Of a stretch of DNA of 64,000 nt, positions 16,776 to 24,786 are shown one piece after another (the stretch's first letter is position 1; every line of letters starts with the position of its first letter). The translations under genes were made by a program, and so were the position numbers. The stretch lies in assembly GCF_014192105.1 (NCBI RefSeq), contig NZ_JACHXK010000010.1:62001-126000 (forward strand), given 5' to 3'. The notes under the pieces were generated by a model, which was not told where the DNA came from, made no database searches, and saw only the letters and a list, made by a program, of their open reading frames with translations. The DNA comes from Paenibacillus phyllosphaerae. GTDB taxonomy: Bacteria; Bacillota; Bacilli; Paenibacillales; Paenibacillaceae.

Positions 16776-16955
16776 CAGATGGATTGGTTTGAGCGACCCG
16801 AAGGTCGATCAGCATTCCATCAGATGGATTGGTTTGAACGACCCGAAGGTCGATCAGCATTCCATCAGATGGATTGGTTTGAACGACCCGAAGGTCGATC
16901 AGCATTCCATCAGATGGATTGGTTTGAGCGACCCGAAGGTCGATCAGCATTCCAT
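16776..16955 (+). repeat. Four-copy 45-bp tandem repeat
   Basis: Units begin CAGATGGATTGGTTTG at 16776, 16821, 16866 and 16911 and are nearly identical; the first and last share GAG where the middle two have GAA. Each unit contains the hairpin CGACC-CGAA-GGTCG. The period is a multiple of three and all six frames of the unit repeat cleanly, but the array starts after the stop of the phosphatase gene and no start site is evident. Confidence 0.9.
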
Positions 16956-16981
16956 CAAGTAAGCAACAAGGCAAGGTACGC

Positions 16982-17055
16982 AAAAAGGGAGATGTCCATC
17001 CGGGTATGAAGGGAAGCGGTTAAGCTTCTCTACCCGACGTGGACATTTCCCTTTT
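16982..17055. terminator. Bidirectional terminator between phosphatase and corA-like genes
   Basis: Long imperfect hairpin with arms AAAAAGGGAGATGTCCA and TGGACATTTCCCTTTT and inner CGGGTA/TACCCG. It overlaps the end of the convergent CorA-family gene. Confidence 0.75.
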
Positions 17056-18208
17056 CGTCTTCGGCAGGATCGGATGGCGGACCTGGCCGGCGGCTCCGGC
17101 TGCGGCGTTTATCCGTCCTTAGCTTGGTATTGGGCCGTTGCCCGTTCAGAAGATCGCCCGTCCAGCCTTTCTGCCACAGCCACCAATAAATAAGGACCGT
17201 GGAGATGACGACGACGGCCGTCGTAACGATGAAGCCGTAAGGTTCCGTAGCCCATGGAATCTTCTCGAAGTTCATCCCCCATAAGGCACCGACCACGGTA
17301 GCCGGGGAGAAGAGGGCGGTGAAGATCGTCAGCGTCTTCATGATGTCATTGCCCCGGAAACTGGAGATCGCGTCATCCATCGCGAGCAATGTATCAATCT
17401 CCATCGCATAGTGGGTCAGCAGTACGCCGATCCGATCGAGCTTGTATTCGATCCGTTTGAACTCCTCTTGCTCGACGAGCATGTCGAGGAAGGCTTCTTT
17501 GGCCGCGCCATGGATCTCGCGGATCGGAATGAACAGGTGGCTCCAATGCAATAGGTCGTATCTGCGTTCGAAAATATTGTTCATGATTCCGGTACGGTTG
17601 CGCGTGCGCATGGATCGCTCCAGCTCTCCCAAGCGGGTCTCGAAGCCGTCCAAGCCGGCGTGGAACGTCTCCAGCACGCAGCCGATAATAACGAAGAAGG
17701 CTTCCGGCGCGGATTCGCACCGATCCAGCTTGTCCTTCCATGGATCCATCGCCAACCGAACGGAGAGGCGCAGATCATGATGAACGGTAACCAATTTCTT
17801 GGCGGTGATCCAGAAGTGGAGCGGGGTAATATCCTCCGAGTCCTCCGAAACTTGGAACAGCAAGGTGCCATGCAGCACCGGCACGCCGCCGTTCAGCTCC
17901 GATACGGCAATATGGTTGTGATTGCAGCGCTCGGCCTCTTCGAGCCAATTGCCCAGCTCGGGGAGCTCGTCCTTCAGCTCGTGCCGGAAGCTCTCCCTGA
18001 ATTCGGAAGCGGAATCGGGCGTCAGCTGGCGCGCCTGGGAAGGCGAGTCTTTGGCCAGAAACGAATATTCGCTTCGCTTGTCAACTTCTGCCCGTGAAGC
18101 GGTAGAAGCATGCTTGCTTCGGCGGCTCATCCCTTCGGAGAGCGGACGCTGCAGATGGAGCACATGCCAATCCCACTGGGAAGGGAACCTCAGCATACGA
18201 TGATTCAT
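17030..18208 (-). CDS. CorA-family divalent cation transporter
   Basis: A 392-residue protein. The C-terminus has two transmembrane helices with the CorA signature G-M-N in ALWGMNFEKIPW, between TIFTALFSPATVVGALW and FIVTTAVVVISTVLIYWWLW. The long N-terminal cytosolic domain (LHGTLLFQVSEDSEDITPLHFW, then ELERSMRTRNR) is the usual funnel. It should move Mg2+ or a related divalent metal. The ribosome site GGGAGGATC precedes ATG 18208. The N-terminal 80 residues are Ser/Arg-rich and longer than in the short CorA proteins. It has its own promoter at 18267-18295. Confidence 0.87.
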   Translation of the reverse strand: MNHRMLRFPSQWDWHVLHLQRPLSEGMSRRSKHASTASRAEVDKRSEYSFLAKDSPSQARQLTPDSASEFRESFRHELKDELPELGNWLEEAERCNHNHIAVSELNGGVPVLHGTLLFQVSEDSEDITPLHFWITAKKLVTVHHDLRLSVRLAMDPWKDKLDRCESAPEAFFVIIGCVLETFHAGLDGFETRLGELERSMRTRNRTGIMNNIFERRYDLLHWSHLFIPIREIHGAAKEAFLDMLVEQEEFKRIEYKLDRIGVLLTHYAMEIDTLLAMDDAISSFRGNDIMKTLTIFTALFSPATVVGALWGMNFEKIPWATEPYGFIVTTAVVVISTVLIYWWLWQKGWTGDLLNGQRPNTKLRTDKRRSRSRRPGPPSDPAEDEKGNVHVG

Positions 18209-18266
18209 AAACGGTGATCCTCCCGATTCGAAAGCCGGTTCATCTCATTTCAAGTATATGTCATTC

Positions 18267-18295
18267 ATCATAACGCTAATAGGGCGCTTTCACAA
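18267..18295 (-). promoter_or_regulatory. Promoter of the corA-like gene
   Basis: On the minus strand TTGTGA and TATGAT are 17 bases apart, about 60 bases before the start codon. Confidence 0.55.
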
Positions 18296-18336
18296 CTTTC
18301 TTTGGTCAAAATTAACAGCGATGCGGTTAGAACGGC

Positions 18337-18379
18337 AAAAGCACGCCGCTTCCGGATAATCCGAAGCAAGCGTGCTTGT
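18337..18379 (-). terminator. Terminator of the sigB operon
   Basis: Minus-strand stem AAGCACGC ... GCGTGCTTTT with an inner GCTTC/GGAAGC pairing, downstream of the sigB stop. Confidence 0.65.
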
Positions 18380-18456
18380 CCGAGCGGTTATTGAATTGGG
18401 AATGATGGCGAATAAAGGACAAAGGCAATAAGAATAGGATTGCATTCATTCGAAGC

Positions 18457-19239
18457 TTAGCTATACGAAGCATCTTCCTGACCTTCGCTAAGCAACGCTT
18501 TCAGCTTCTCGATGGCACGCCGCTGGATGCGCGAGATACTCATTTGGGATACGCCCAGCTGATCGGCAATCGTCCGTTGCGGCAGTCCTTCCTGGTAGAT
18601 CATCAGCAGCACTTGCTGCTCCTGCGGCTTCAGCTGCGACATCGCATGCTGCAAATCCAGCTTCTTGTCGACCGTCTCGTAGTCATCGGCGGGAGAGCCG
18701 ATCAGATCGCCGAGCGTCGTCGTGTTCTCTTCTTCCGAGATCGGCGTATCGAGCGACACATAATGATAGAGCTCGCGGCCCGCGAGAATCTCGGTCGTCT
18801 CCTCGATGGAGAGGTCCATGTATTCGGCGATTTCCTCGATCTTGGGCGAGCGTTCCAGCTTGACGGTCAGATCATCGACGGCCTGCTGGACGGCAATGCC
18901 TTTTTCCTTGATGCGACGGGGGACCTGCACGTACCATGACTTGTCCCTTAAGAAATTTTTCATGTGGCCGATGATGCTCTTCATGGCATAAGGTTCGAAT
19001 TGAACGCCAAGGCTCATATCGAACTGCCGGAATAGGCGGATTAGCGCGATCTGTCCGACCTGAAGCAGATCTTCATATAAATCAGGGCGATTGCGCGAAA
19101 TTTTACCGGCCGCCATTCGGACCATCGGCTCATAATGCTCGATCAGCGTCGTTGCTACGTCGTTGGACGGATTACTCTGGTAAGCCAGAATCAGATCCGC
19201 CCCGGACGCAGGCGACTGCTTGGCCGGCTGAAGATTCAT
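18457..19239 (-). CDS. sigB: RNA polymerase sigma-B factor
   Basis: A 260-residue group 3 sigma factor. Region 2 includes YEDLLQVGQIALIRLFRQFD and the recognition part MKSIIGHMKNFLRDKSWYVQVPRRIKEKG; region 3 and region 4 (LPQRTIADQLGVSQMSISRIQRRAIEKL) are complete. It directs the general stress regulon and is held inactive by RsbW, encoded directly upstream; the genes overlap by 4 bases (ATGA), a typical coupling. The assignment to SigB rather than SigF/SigG rests on the rsbV-rsbW neighbours and on sequence such as VPRRIKEKG. No rsbX follows. A nearby sigma-B-like promoter at 20255 fits an active regulon. Confidence 0.93.
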   Translation of the reverse strand: MNLQPAKQSPASGADLILAYQSNPSNDVATTLIEHYEPMVRMAAGKISRNRPDLYEDLLQVGQIALIRLFRQFDMSLGVQFEPYAMKSIIGHMKNFLRDKSWYVQVPRRIKEKGIAVQQAVDDLTVKLERSPKIEEIAEYMDLSIEETTEILAGRELYHYVSLDTPISEEENTTTLGDLIGSPADDYETVDKKLDLQHAMSQLKPQEQQVLLMIYQEGLPQRTIADQLGVSQMSISRIQRRAIEKLKALLSEGQEDASYS

Positions 19240-19715
19240 GCCAATTCCCCACTTCTGACCAGGCGCTTGGTCAAAACCACTTCCGTTCCAGCTTCGCTGT
19301 TCACTTCAACTTGATCCATGAGCGCCTGCATAAGATAGAGGCCAAGGCCGCCTGCTTGCAGCTCCTCGACCGACTTGCCGGTTGCCGGCTGCGCCTTGCG
19401 TGCAGCGGCTGCAGCATCGAAGCTGCGTCCGTCGTCCTTGACGACAATGGAGAGGGCATCGGCTTGTTTGATGAACCGAATCTCAATGCGCGGAGCAACG
19501 TCCGGCGCCGATGCCGTAGAACCGTGCGGCAGATCGCCGTAAGCGTACAAGACCGCGTTGTTGCAGGCCTCGGATACGGCGACTTTCATATCTTCGATTT
19601 CCTCATAAGAGAAACCAATCTTGACGGCGAGGCCGTAGAGCGTAAGCCGGACTAGATCAATATATTCCGCAGACGCTGGAACCTGTAGCAATACGACTTC
19701 TTCATTAGCTTTCAT
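19236..19715 (-). CDS. rsbW: Anti-sigma-B factor, serine kinase
   Basis: A 159-residue GHKL-fold kinase. EACNNAVLYAY is the N-box binding Mg-ATP, DDGRSFD a degenerate G1 box, and LGLYLMQALMD the G2 box. RsbW binds SigB and phosphorylates RsbV. It lies 30 bases after rsbV and overlaps sigB by 4 bases. Length and order (rsbV-rsbW-sigB) match Bacillus. The ribosome site is weak, with AAAGGAACG about 13 bases before the ATG, so coupling with rsbV may help. Confidence 0.92.
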   Translation of the reverse strand: MKANEEVVLLQVPASAEYIDLVRLTLYGLAVKIGFSYEEIEDMKVAVSEACNNAVLYAYGDLPHGSTASAPDVAPRIEIRFIKQADALSIVVKDDGRSFDAAAAARKAQPATGKSVEELQAGGLGLYLMQALMDQVEVNSEAGTEVVLTKRLVRSGELA

Positions 19716-19745
19716 GGCGTAGTCTCGTTCCTTTCTTCGTGACGA

Positions 19746-20072
19746 TCAGGCTTGCTGCTTGAGCAGAAAAGGTGTAATACCGGTCATATCGAAAAGTTTG
19801 CGGATATTGGGCGGGATCGCTTCGACGGCAAAAGGTGCGTTATTCGCGTGACGTGCTTTCAATACCGAGACGATGATGCCGATGCCGGTACTGTCGACGT
19901 AGCGGAGATCGCGAAGGTTAATCGTTAGCTCGCGGTCCGACAGCTCCACGAGGGGCGACATGGCCGCTCTCATCTGCGCCGCCGATTCCAAGTCAAGCTC
20001 ACCTCCGACATACACGGTGCACTTGCCTTCTTTGTTCTCGGTTCGCAGAATCAATTTATCGGTTTGTTTCAT
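19746..20072 (-). CDS. rsbV: Anti-anti-sigma factor RsbV
   Basis: A 108-residue STAS-domain protein. The phosphorylatable Ser lies in LRYVDSTGIGIIVSVLK, the standard D-S-T-G loop. When dephosphorylated it binds RsbW and frees SigB. First gene of the operon, with AGGAGAGG 8 bases before the ATG. The REC-PP2C protein encoded at 15599 is a plausible phosphatase for it. I could not find a convincing sigma-B promoter directly upstream on this strand. Confidence 0.92.
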   Translation of the reverse strand: MKQTDKLILRTENKEGKCTVYVGGELDLESAAQMRAAMSPLVELSDRELTINLRDLRYVDSTGIGIIVSVLKARHANNAPFAVEAIPPNIRKLFDMTGITPFLLKQQA

Positions 20073-20254
20073 AGCGGGGACCTCTCCTGTTATTCGTATT
20101 TATGTAGCTGTTCGCTCCGTAAGTAAATCGGGAATGAATCGATTGAGGAAACATGGGGTAAGCGTACGGCTAATTGCTTCGTAATGAAGAATTAACCGCT
20201 CGGAATCAGGTTGAAACACATTGCGGCGCTTTGGCATCTATTTCTATTTTATCC

Positions 20255-20280
20255 GATTGAATCGCGAAGAAACAGGGTAT
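20255..20280 (+). promoter_or_regulatory. Sigma-B-type promoter of the stress protein gene
   Basis: GATTGAA (20255-20261) and GGGTAT (20275-20280) are 13 bases apart, matching the sigma-B pattern GTTTAA-N12-15-GGGTAT with a perfect -10 and an acceptable -35. It lies 76 bases before the start of a general stress protein and beside the divergent sigB operon. Confidence 0.6.
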
Positions 20281-20355
20281 ACCAAGCGTACGAACATGAC
20301 ATCCACAAGCAACTGAAATCGCTGCTTCGCGGCAGCTATTGGAGGGATAATGGAT

Positions 20356-20901
20356 ATGGCTTACGAAATCGGGATATTCCATACGGAGCAGCAAGCGATT
20401 AATGCGGTACAAGCACTCGAGGCGGAAGGCTTCAGCAACCATGCCATAAAAGTATTCGCGAAAGACCGCGAACATTCGCATCGCGTGGAGGCGGAAACCG
20501 ACGTGCACGCCGATGAATTGAATGAGATCACCGCCGCGCGCGACCAGGCGGGTGAAGACGGCGACGGCCTAATCGGCATCGTCGGCCCGGGAGCGGGCGT
20601 CGTAGCCGGCACTTACTTGGCGGGGACGCCGTCGGCAGTGGGCGCGGCGCCATATTATGGCGCGCCGGCGATCGGCGGGTCAGCCGTATTCGGCGACGAC
20701 GACTCGCCCATGGAGTCGGCGCTGCGCGACCTCGGCATTACCGGCGATGCGGCCACGACGTGCCGGGACGCCATCGCCGAAGGCGCGATCATCGTCGCCG
20801 CCGATATCGGGAACGCGTCGGGCAACGACGGCCCGAATCTGACGGCCGCCGGATCCGCGGAAGCCGTATTCCGCCGCATCGGCGCTAGCGCGGTGCTGTA
20901 G
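20356..20901 (+). CDS. General stress protein 17M-like (YflT domain)
   Basis: A 181-residue protein. Residues 1-60 (YEIGIFHTEQQAINAVQALEAEGF ... KVFAKDRE) form the YflT/heat-induced stress domain. A Gly/Ala/Pro-rich middle (residues 70-115) follows, then DSPMESALRDLGITGDAAT and a second small domain ending EGAIIVAADIG, probably a repeat of the same strand-helix unit. It is the type of gene controlled by sigma-B, matching the promoter seen upstream. ATG 20356 is preferred over 20350 because GGAGGG is then 9 bases away. A terminator follows directly. Biochemical role unknown. Confidence 0.8.
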   Translation: MAYEIGIFHTEQQAINAVQALEAEGFSNHAIKVFAKDREHSHRVEAETDVHADELNEITAARDQAGEDGDGLIGIVGPGAGVVAGTYLAGTPSAVGAAPYYGAPAIGGSAVFGDDDSPMESALRDLGITGDAATTCRDAIAEGAIIVAADIGNASGNDGPNLTAAGSAEAVFRRIGASAVL

Positions 20902-20913
20902 ATTGGAGTGAAG

Positions 20914-20945
20914 ACGCAGTCGGCTGAGGCCGGCTGCGTTTTTTG
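20914..20945 (+). terminator. Intrinsic terminator
   Basis: ACGCAG-CGGC stem with GCCGGCTGCGT and a run of six T, just after the stress protein gene. Confidence 0.85.
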
Positions 20946-20984
20946 TGGGGAGGGGGAGAAGGAGGCGACTGGAGCGAGGATTAA

Positions 20985-21783
20985 TGGTTGCGCTGATGCG
21001 GAAAAACGGTAAATCTGCGACTAAACCAAACTACGTTGTAGTGCTGATGCGGAACAGCGGTAAATCTGCGACTAAATCGAGCTGCGTGGTAGCGCTGATG
21101 CGGAATAGTGGTAAATCTGCGACTAATCGAGCTACGTGGTTGCGCTGATGCGGAACATTGGTAAATCTGCGACTAAATCGAGCTGCGTGGTAGCGCTGAG
21201 GCGGAATAGTGGTAAATCTGCGACTAATCGAGCTACGTGGTAGCGCTGATGTGGAATAGTGGTAAATCTGCGACTAATCGAGCTACGTGGTAGTGCTGAT
21301 GCAGAATAGTAGTAAATCTGCGACTAAACCGAGCTGCGTGGTAGGGCTGGTGCGGAAAAGCGGTAAATCTGCGACTAAATCGAGCTACGTGGTAGTGCTG
21401 ATGCGGAATAGTAGTAAATCTGCGACTAATCGAGCTACGTGGTTGCGCTGGTGCGGAACAGCGGTAAATCTGCGACTAAATCGAGCTACGTGGTTGCGCT
21501 GGTGCGGAACAGCGGTAAATCTGCGACTAAATCGAGCTGTGTGGTAGCGCTGATGCGGAATAGCGGTAAATCTGCGACTAATCGAGCTGCGTGGTAGCGC
21601 TGATGCGGAATAGTGGTAAATCTGCGACTAAATCGAGCTGCGTGGTAGCGCTGATGCGGAATAGTGGTAAATCTGCGACTAAACCAAACTGAGTGGTAGC
21701 GCTGGTGCGGAACAGCGGTAAATCTGCGACTAAATCGAGCTACGTGGTAGCGTTGATGCGGAAAAGTGGTAAATCTGCGGCTT
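20985..21783. repeat. Sixteen-copy 50/51-bp tandem array
   Basis: The core GTAAATCTGCG recurs 16 times, at 21009, 21060, 21111, 21161, 21212, 21262, 21312, 21363, 21414, 21464, 21515, 21566, 21616, 21667, 21718 and 21769; spacing is 50 or 51 bases. The one-base difference comes from CTAAATCGAGC versus CTAATCGAGC. Scattered base changes (ATAGT, ACAGC, AAAGC) distinguish the units, so it is not a recent amplification. Where 51-base units are consecutive, a 17-residue peptide repeat is open on both strands, but the 50-base units break it and no ribosome site is present. It fills the gap 20946-21846; no gene is called there. Confidence 0.93.
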
Positions 21784-21846
21784 AAAACAGCGAGAGAGTT
21801 GCAGAAAGGCTTTCTTTTGAGTAACATAAACGTAAATAACGCGAAG

Positions 21847-21890
21847 AACGCGCTGTTTAACCGGAGTCCCGGTTGAGCAGCGCGTTTTTT
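21847..21890 (+). terminator. Terminator-like hairpin after the array
   Basis: AACGCGCTG ... CAGCGCGTT with inner AACCGG/CCGGTT stem and a run of six T; lies between the array and the broken endonuclease gene. Confidence 0.75.
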
Positions 21891-21912
21891 ATTGCTACGG
21901 AGGGACTGTACA

Positions 21913-22613
21913 ATGACGAGCCATACGACGGTTAGCCTATCGTATTCCGAAATGATTCAGCGCTGGTTAGAATCAACCAAACGTAATCAAAGCAAAGAGA
22001 ATAGAAGTAGACTCGCTGCAGGATTGGGATACGCGGAACGGTTATTTATTGAACGGGTATGGCTACCTGCGTTTAATAAACTAGACAATCTCCATCCCGA
22101 GTATGAAATAAAGGATTTCAAAGATGGACAAGGTTCATTGATTTTGCCTATCTCCAGGGAGATCTGAAACTTTGCATAGAGATTGATGGTTACGGGGCCC
22201 ATTGGCGTGATCAGAGCAGATGGCAATTCTCTGATCATTTAATGCGTCAGAATCACTTGGTCATCGATGGTTGGTTCGTTATACGTTTTACGTTTGATGA
22301 CATTAATGAAAAGCCGAGACGTTGCCAACAAGTACTGCAACAGCTCTTAGGTAGGTGGTCAAAGGGCATCCAAGGAAACGAGGAATGGGACGGTATGAGC
22401 TCACAAGAGCGCGATGTGGTTAGATTGGGCCTTCTAGAGAGCCGTATTAAGGTTAGAACGGTCGCTGAATTTTTAAATATCACAACGGATCAAGCTCGGT
22501 ATTTGCTAAAGAAGATGACCAAGCGTAACATTATCGCCCCAACGGATACACAGCATAGACGAGTTCATGGTTATAAAGTTGTGAGGGTTATCCCTCTGCG
22601 AGAAATGATATAG
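21913..22613 (+). pseudogene. Frameshifted DUF559/Vsr-like endonuclease with wHTH tail
   Basis: Two open pieces in different frames make one protein. Frame 1 starts at ATG 21913 (CGGAGGG upstream) and runs to a stop at 22167. From about 22134 the +2 frame reads FIDFAYLQGDLKLCIEIDGYG, continuing without a break to 22613. The join needs one missing base near 22131-22134. Restored, the protein is about 233 residues: a PD-(D/E)xK nuclease core (D in FIDFAY, E-x-D in CIEIDG, then AHWRDQ and VIRFTFDDI), then a winged-helix-like C-terminus (VRTVAEFLNITTDQARYLLKKM). The region is visibly more AT-rich than its neighbours, hinting at acquired DNA. A sequencing error is the alternative to a true pseudogene. 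Confidence 0.75.
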
Positions 22614-22687
22614 CTTTACAAAACCAAAACTGCCTGGCTTAGTACCAAACAGCCCCTGCCAACCAGCCGGAGCTGCTCGTTCAGAGG

Positions 22688-23581
22688 CTACTTCTTCGTG
22701 ATGAAGCTCAGAATGGAGCGCAGTGATTGCGGCGCTGCCTGCGTAAGCAGATCGCCTTCCTGCTCCAACCGGGAGGTGATGTTCAGCAGATTGAAGTCGG
22801 TGATGGCGGCGCCGCGCCGGACTTCGGACCAATGCAGCGGGGTGGATACCGTAGCGCCGATGCGGGCGCGCGGAGAGTAGGGCGCGACGATCGTTTTGCC
22901 CTCGTAATGCTGCAGGTAATCGATGTAGATCAAGTCGCCGCGATTCTTCTTCAGCCGCTCGATCGTGAACAGCTTCGGATATCGGTCGGACAAATAGGCT
23001 CCCACGAATTCCCCGATCACCCGCAGTTCATCGAAGGTCATGTCCTGCACGAGCGGCACGATGATCTGCACCCCGGTGGCACCGGACGTCTTCGGCACGG
23101 ACTCGATGCCGAGCGATTCGAGCAGATCGCCAACGAGCGACGCCGCCTCCATAATCCGCGGCTCTTCCTCCACGGAGGGATCGAGGTCAAGCACCCATTC
23201 GGTCGGCTTCACCGGATTGCTGATCCGGTCGAAAGAAGCGTGATACTCGATGCAAGCCAGGTTCCCGAGCCACAGCAGCACGGGCAGCGAATCCAGCCGC
23301 ACGTATTGAATCCCGCCATGTTCATCGATATGAACGAACGGCGGCGCGGGCTGCGGACTATTCTTCTGATAGAACGATTTGCCGTGCACGCCGTCCGGGA
23401 ATCGGATCGTCGTCAGGTACCGGTCCTGGCAATGTTTCATAAGCCAGGGCGACAATACGGTCAGCTTTTGCAGAAAAATCGCCTTCGTGATCTCCATCTC
23501 GGGGAACAGCATCTTATTCGGATTGCTGACGGTGATCTCCTGGCCCTCGACGACGATGGTGCCTTTGACGGCGCGGCTCAT
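22688..23581 (-). CDS. ligD: NHEJ DNA polymerase/primase, LigD polymerase domain
   Basis: A 297-residue stand-alone LigD-type polymerase of the archaeo-eukaryotic primase superfamily. WVLDLDPS holds the paired catalytic Asp residues, SGATGVQIIVPL resembles the SxGxH-type motif though the His is replaced (TGVQ), and IYIDYLQHYEGKTIVAPYSPR is the conserved C-terminal part. It fills gaps at double-strand breaks joined by Ku and ligase. Its start overlaps the ligase stop by 4 bases. In B. subtilis the ligase and polymerase are one LigD protein; here they are separate. The His-to-Gln change in the motif should be checked. Confidence 0.87.
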   Translation of the reverse strand: MSRAVKGTIVVEGQEITVSNPNKMLFPEMEITKAIFLQKLTVLSPWLMKHCQDRYLTTIRFPDGVHGKSFYQKNSPQPAPPFVHIDEHGGIQYVRLDSLPVLLWLGNLACIEYHASFDRISNPVKPTEWVLDLDPSVEEEPRIMEAASLVGDLLESLGIESVPKTSGATGVQIIVPLVQDMTFDELRVIGEFVGAYLSDRYPKLFTIERLKKNRGDLIYIDYLQHYEGKTIVAPYSPRARIGATVSTPLHWSEVRRGAAITDFNLLNITSRLEQEGDLLTQAAPQSLRSILSFITKK

Positions 23582-24786
23582 GAGAGCGAGTCCTTCGGCA
23601 GGAACGTGACCAGCTTGGGATGGCGGAGCTGGCCGGCAGACGTGACCTCAAGCCCCGTAACGCGGCATCGGAACGGCAGATGCAGCCACTGCACCTCTTC
23701 GCGCTTCAGATCGTCCGGCATGCCGGGGAACGGGCAAGGCAGCGCAGGGACGGGATTCCCGCCTGGCCGGAACGTCGACATGAGCACCTTGCGCAGCGGC
23801 TCGCTCAGACCCGAGGAGACGGATCCGAGATAGCTGCCCTCGTAAGCCATAACGAGGCTCGCGATCATGCCGCTGCGCCACTTGAGGCCGACGATGTCGA
23901 CATCGAGCAGCACCGCCGTTTTCTTCTTGTACCAATCCCGGTGCTTCTTGCCCTCTATGTAGGAACTGCTAAGACGCTTGCTGACGACGCCCTCCCATTG
24001 ATTCGATTCGACCCATTCCCACAACGCATCGCCATCTTGGAACATATCCGTCACGAATAACTGGGGATCCTTCTCGCCGAATTTCTCGGATAACATCCGA
24101 TACCGCTCCGAGTATGGCTGCTGACGCAGATCGGTCCCGCGGTCAGCCAGCAGATCGAATAAGACGTATACAAGTCCGCCGCCTGAGCCAGTCGTGCTGC
24201 CGCTGCCGGAATCGCCATCGCCTTTGATCGAAGCAATGGACGATCCGCGCGAGCGCTCCCGTTTCAGCACCTGCTGAAAATTCGGCCGAATCCCGTTCCA
24301 CCAGACGACCTCGCCATCGAGCAGGCAAGGCCCAAGCGACTTCGCCCGCTGCTGCAGGACACGGACGATCTCCGGGTAAATCGCATTCTTCAGGAACATG
24401 CTGCGCGAATAGAGCTCGACCTCGCCGTCCTCATGGATGCGCGTCAGGATGCGCACGCCGTCCCACTTGAGCTGATAGCACCATTCGTCTCCCTTGGGCA
24501 GCCGTTCGTCATAGATCGGCGCCATCGGTTCGGCCGGGAGTTCCAGCAGGGCAGCCTCATGGCGTCTTAGACCTTGTTCCCGGGGCAGGTCGGCCGGTTT
24601 CGTGCCAATTGAAGGCATTGCAGCGGGATTCGACTGCGGATGTATGTCGTTATCCGTCCGCGCCTGCACCTCATCGACAGGCTGAACCACTGACCCGGAT
24701 AGGCCCGAGCCATCGGCCAAAATTAAAGCAGAGGAGTCAACGGACTCCCCGCCATCAAGCTGTGAATCATGCCAAGCCTGTTCCAT
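23578..24786 (-). CDS. ligD: ATP-dependent DNA ligase of NHEJ
   Basis: A 402-residue ATP-dependent ligase. Motif I is KWDGVR with nucleophile Lys about residue 107, and LLDGEVVWW, LLADRGTDLRQQ and WEGVVSKRLSS are downstream nucleotidyltransferase motifs, followed by an OB-fold. The first 80 residues are Ser/Asp/Gly-rich and unlike the core, an unusual extension. The ATG directly abuts the ku stop codon (TAGATG), with AAGGAG 12 bases before it inside ku, so the three genes ku, ligase and polymerase form one operon. It seals breaks bridged by Ku, chiefly in spores and stationary cells. Confidence 0.92.
   Translation of the reverse strand: MEQAWHDSQLDGGESVDSSALILADGSGLSGSVVQPVDEVQARTDNDIHPQSNPAAMPSIGTKPADLPREQGLRRHEAALLELPAEPMAPIYDERLPKGDEWCYQLKWDGVRILTRIHEDGEVELYSRSMFLKNAIYPEIVRVLQQRAKSLGPCLLDGEVVWWNGIRPNFQQVLKRERSRGSSIASIKGDGDSGSGSTTGSGGGLVYVLFDLLADRGTDLRQQPYSERYRMLSEKFGEKDPQLFVTDMFQDGDALWEWVESNQWEGVVSKRLSSSYIEGKKHRDWYKKKTAVLLDVDIVGLKWRSGMIASLVMAYEGSYLGSVSSGLSEPLRKVLMSTFRPGGNPVPALPCPFPGMPDDLKREEVQWLHLPFRCRVTGLEVTSAGQLRHPKLVTFLPKDSLS

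Noticed and set aside
16662..17009. 115-residue protein containing four 15-residue repeats
   Set aside because: Begins inside the phosphatase gene in another frame and has no ribosome site; the repeat is better treated as DNA.
20985..21783. CRISPR array
   Set aside because: The whole period is conserved, there are no unique spacers and no cas genes.
20945..21827. Repeat proteins encoded in the 50/51-bp array (both strands)
   Set aside because: The frame breaks at each 50-bp unit, no ribosome site exists, and peptides simply reflect the DNA repeat.
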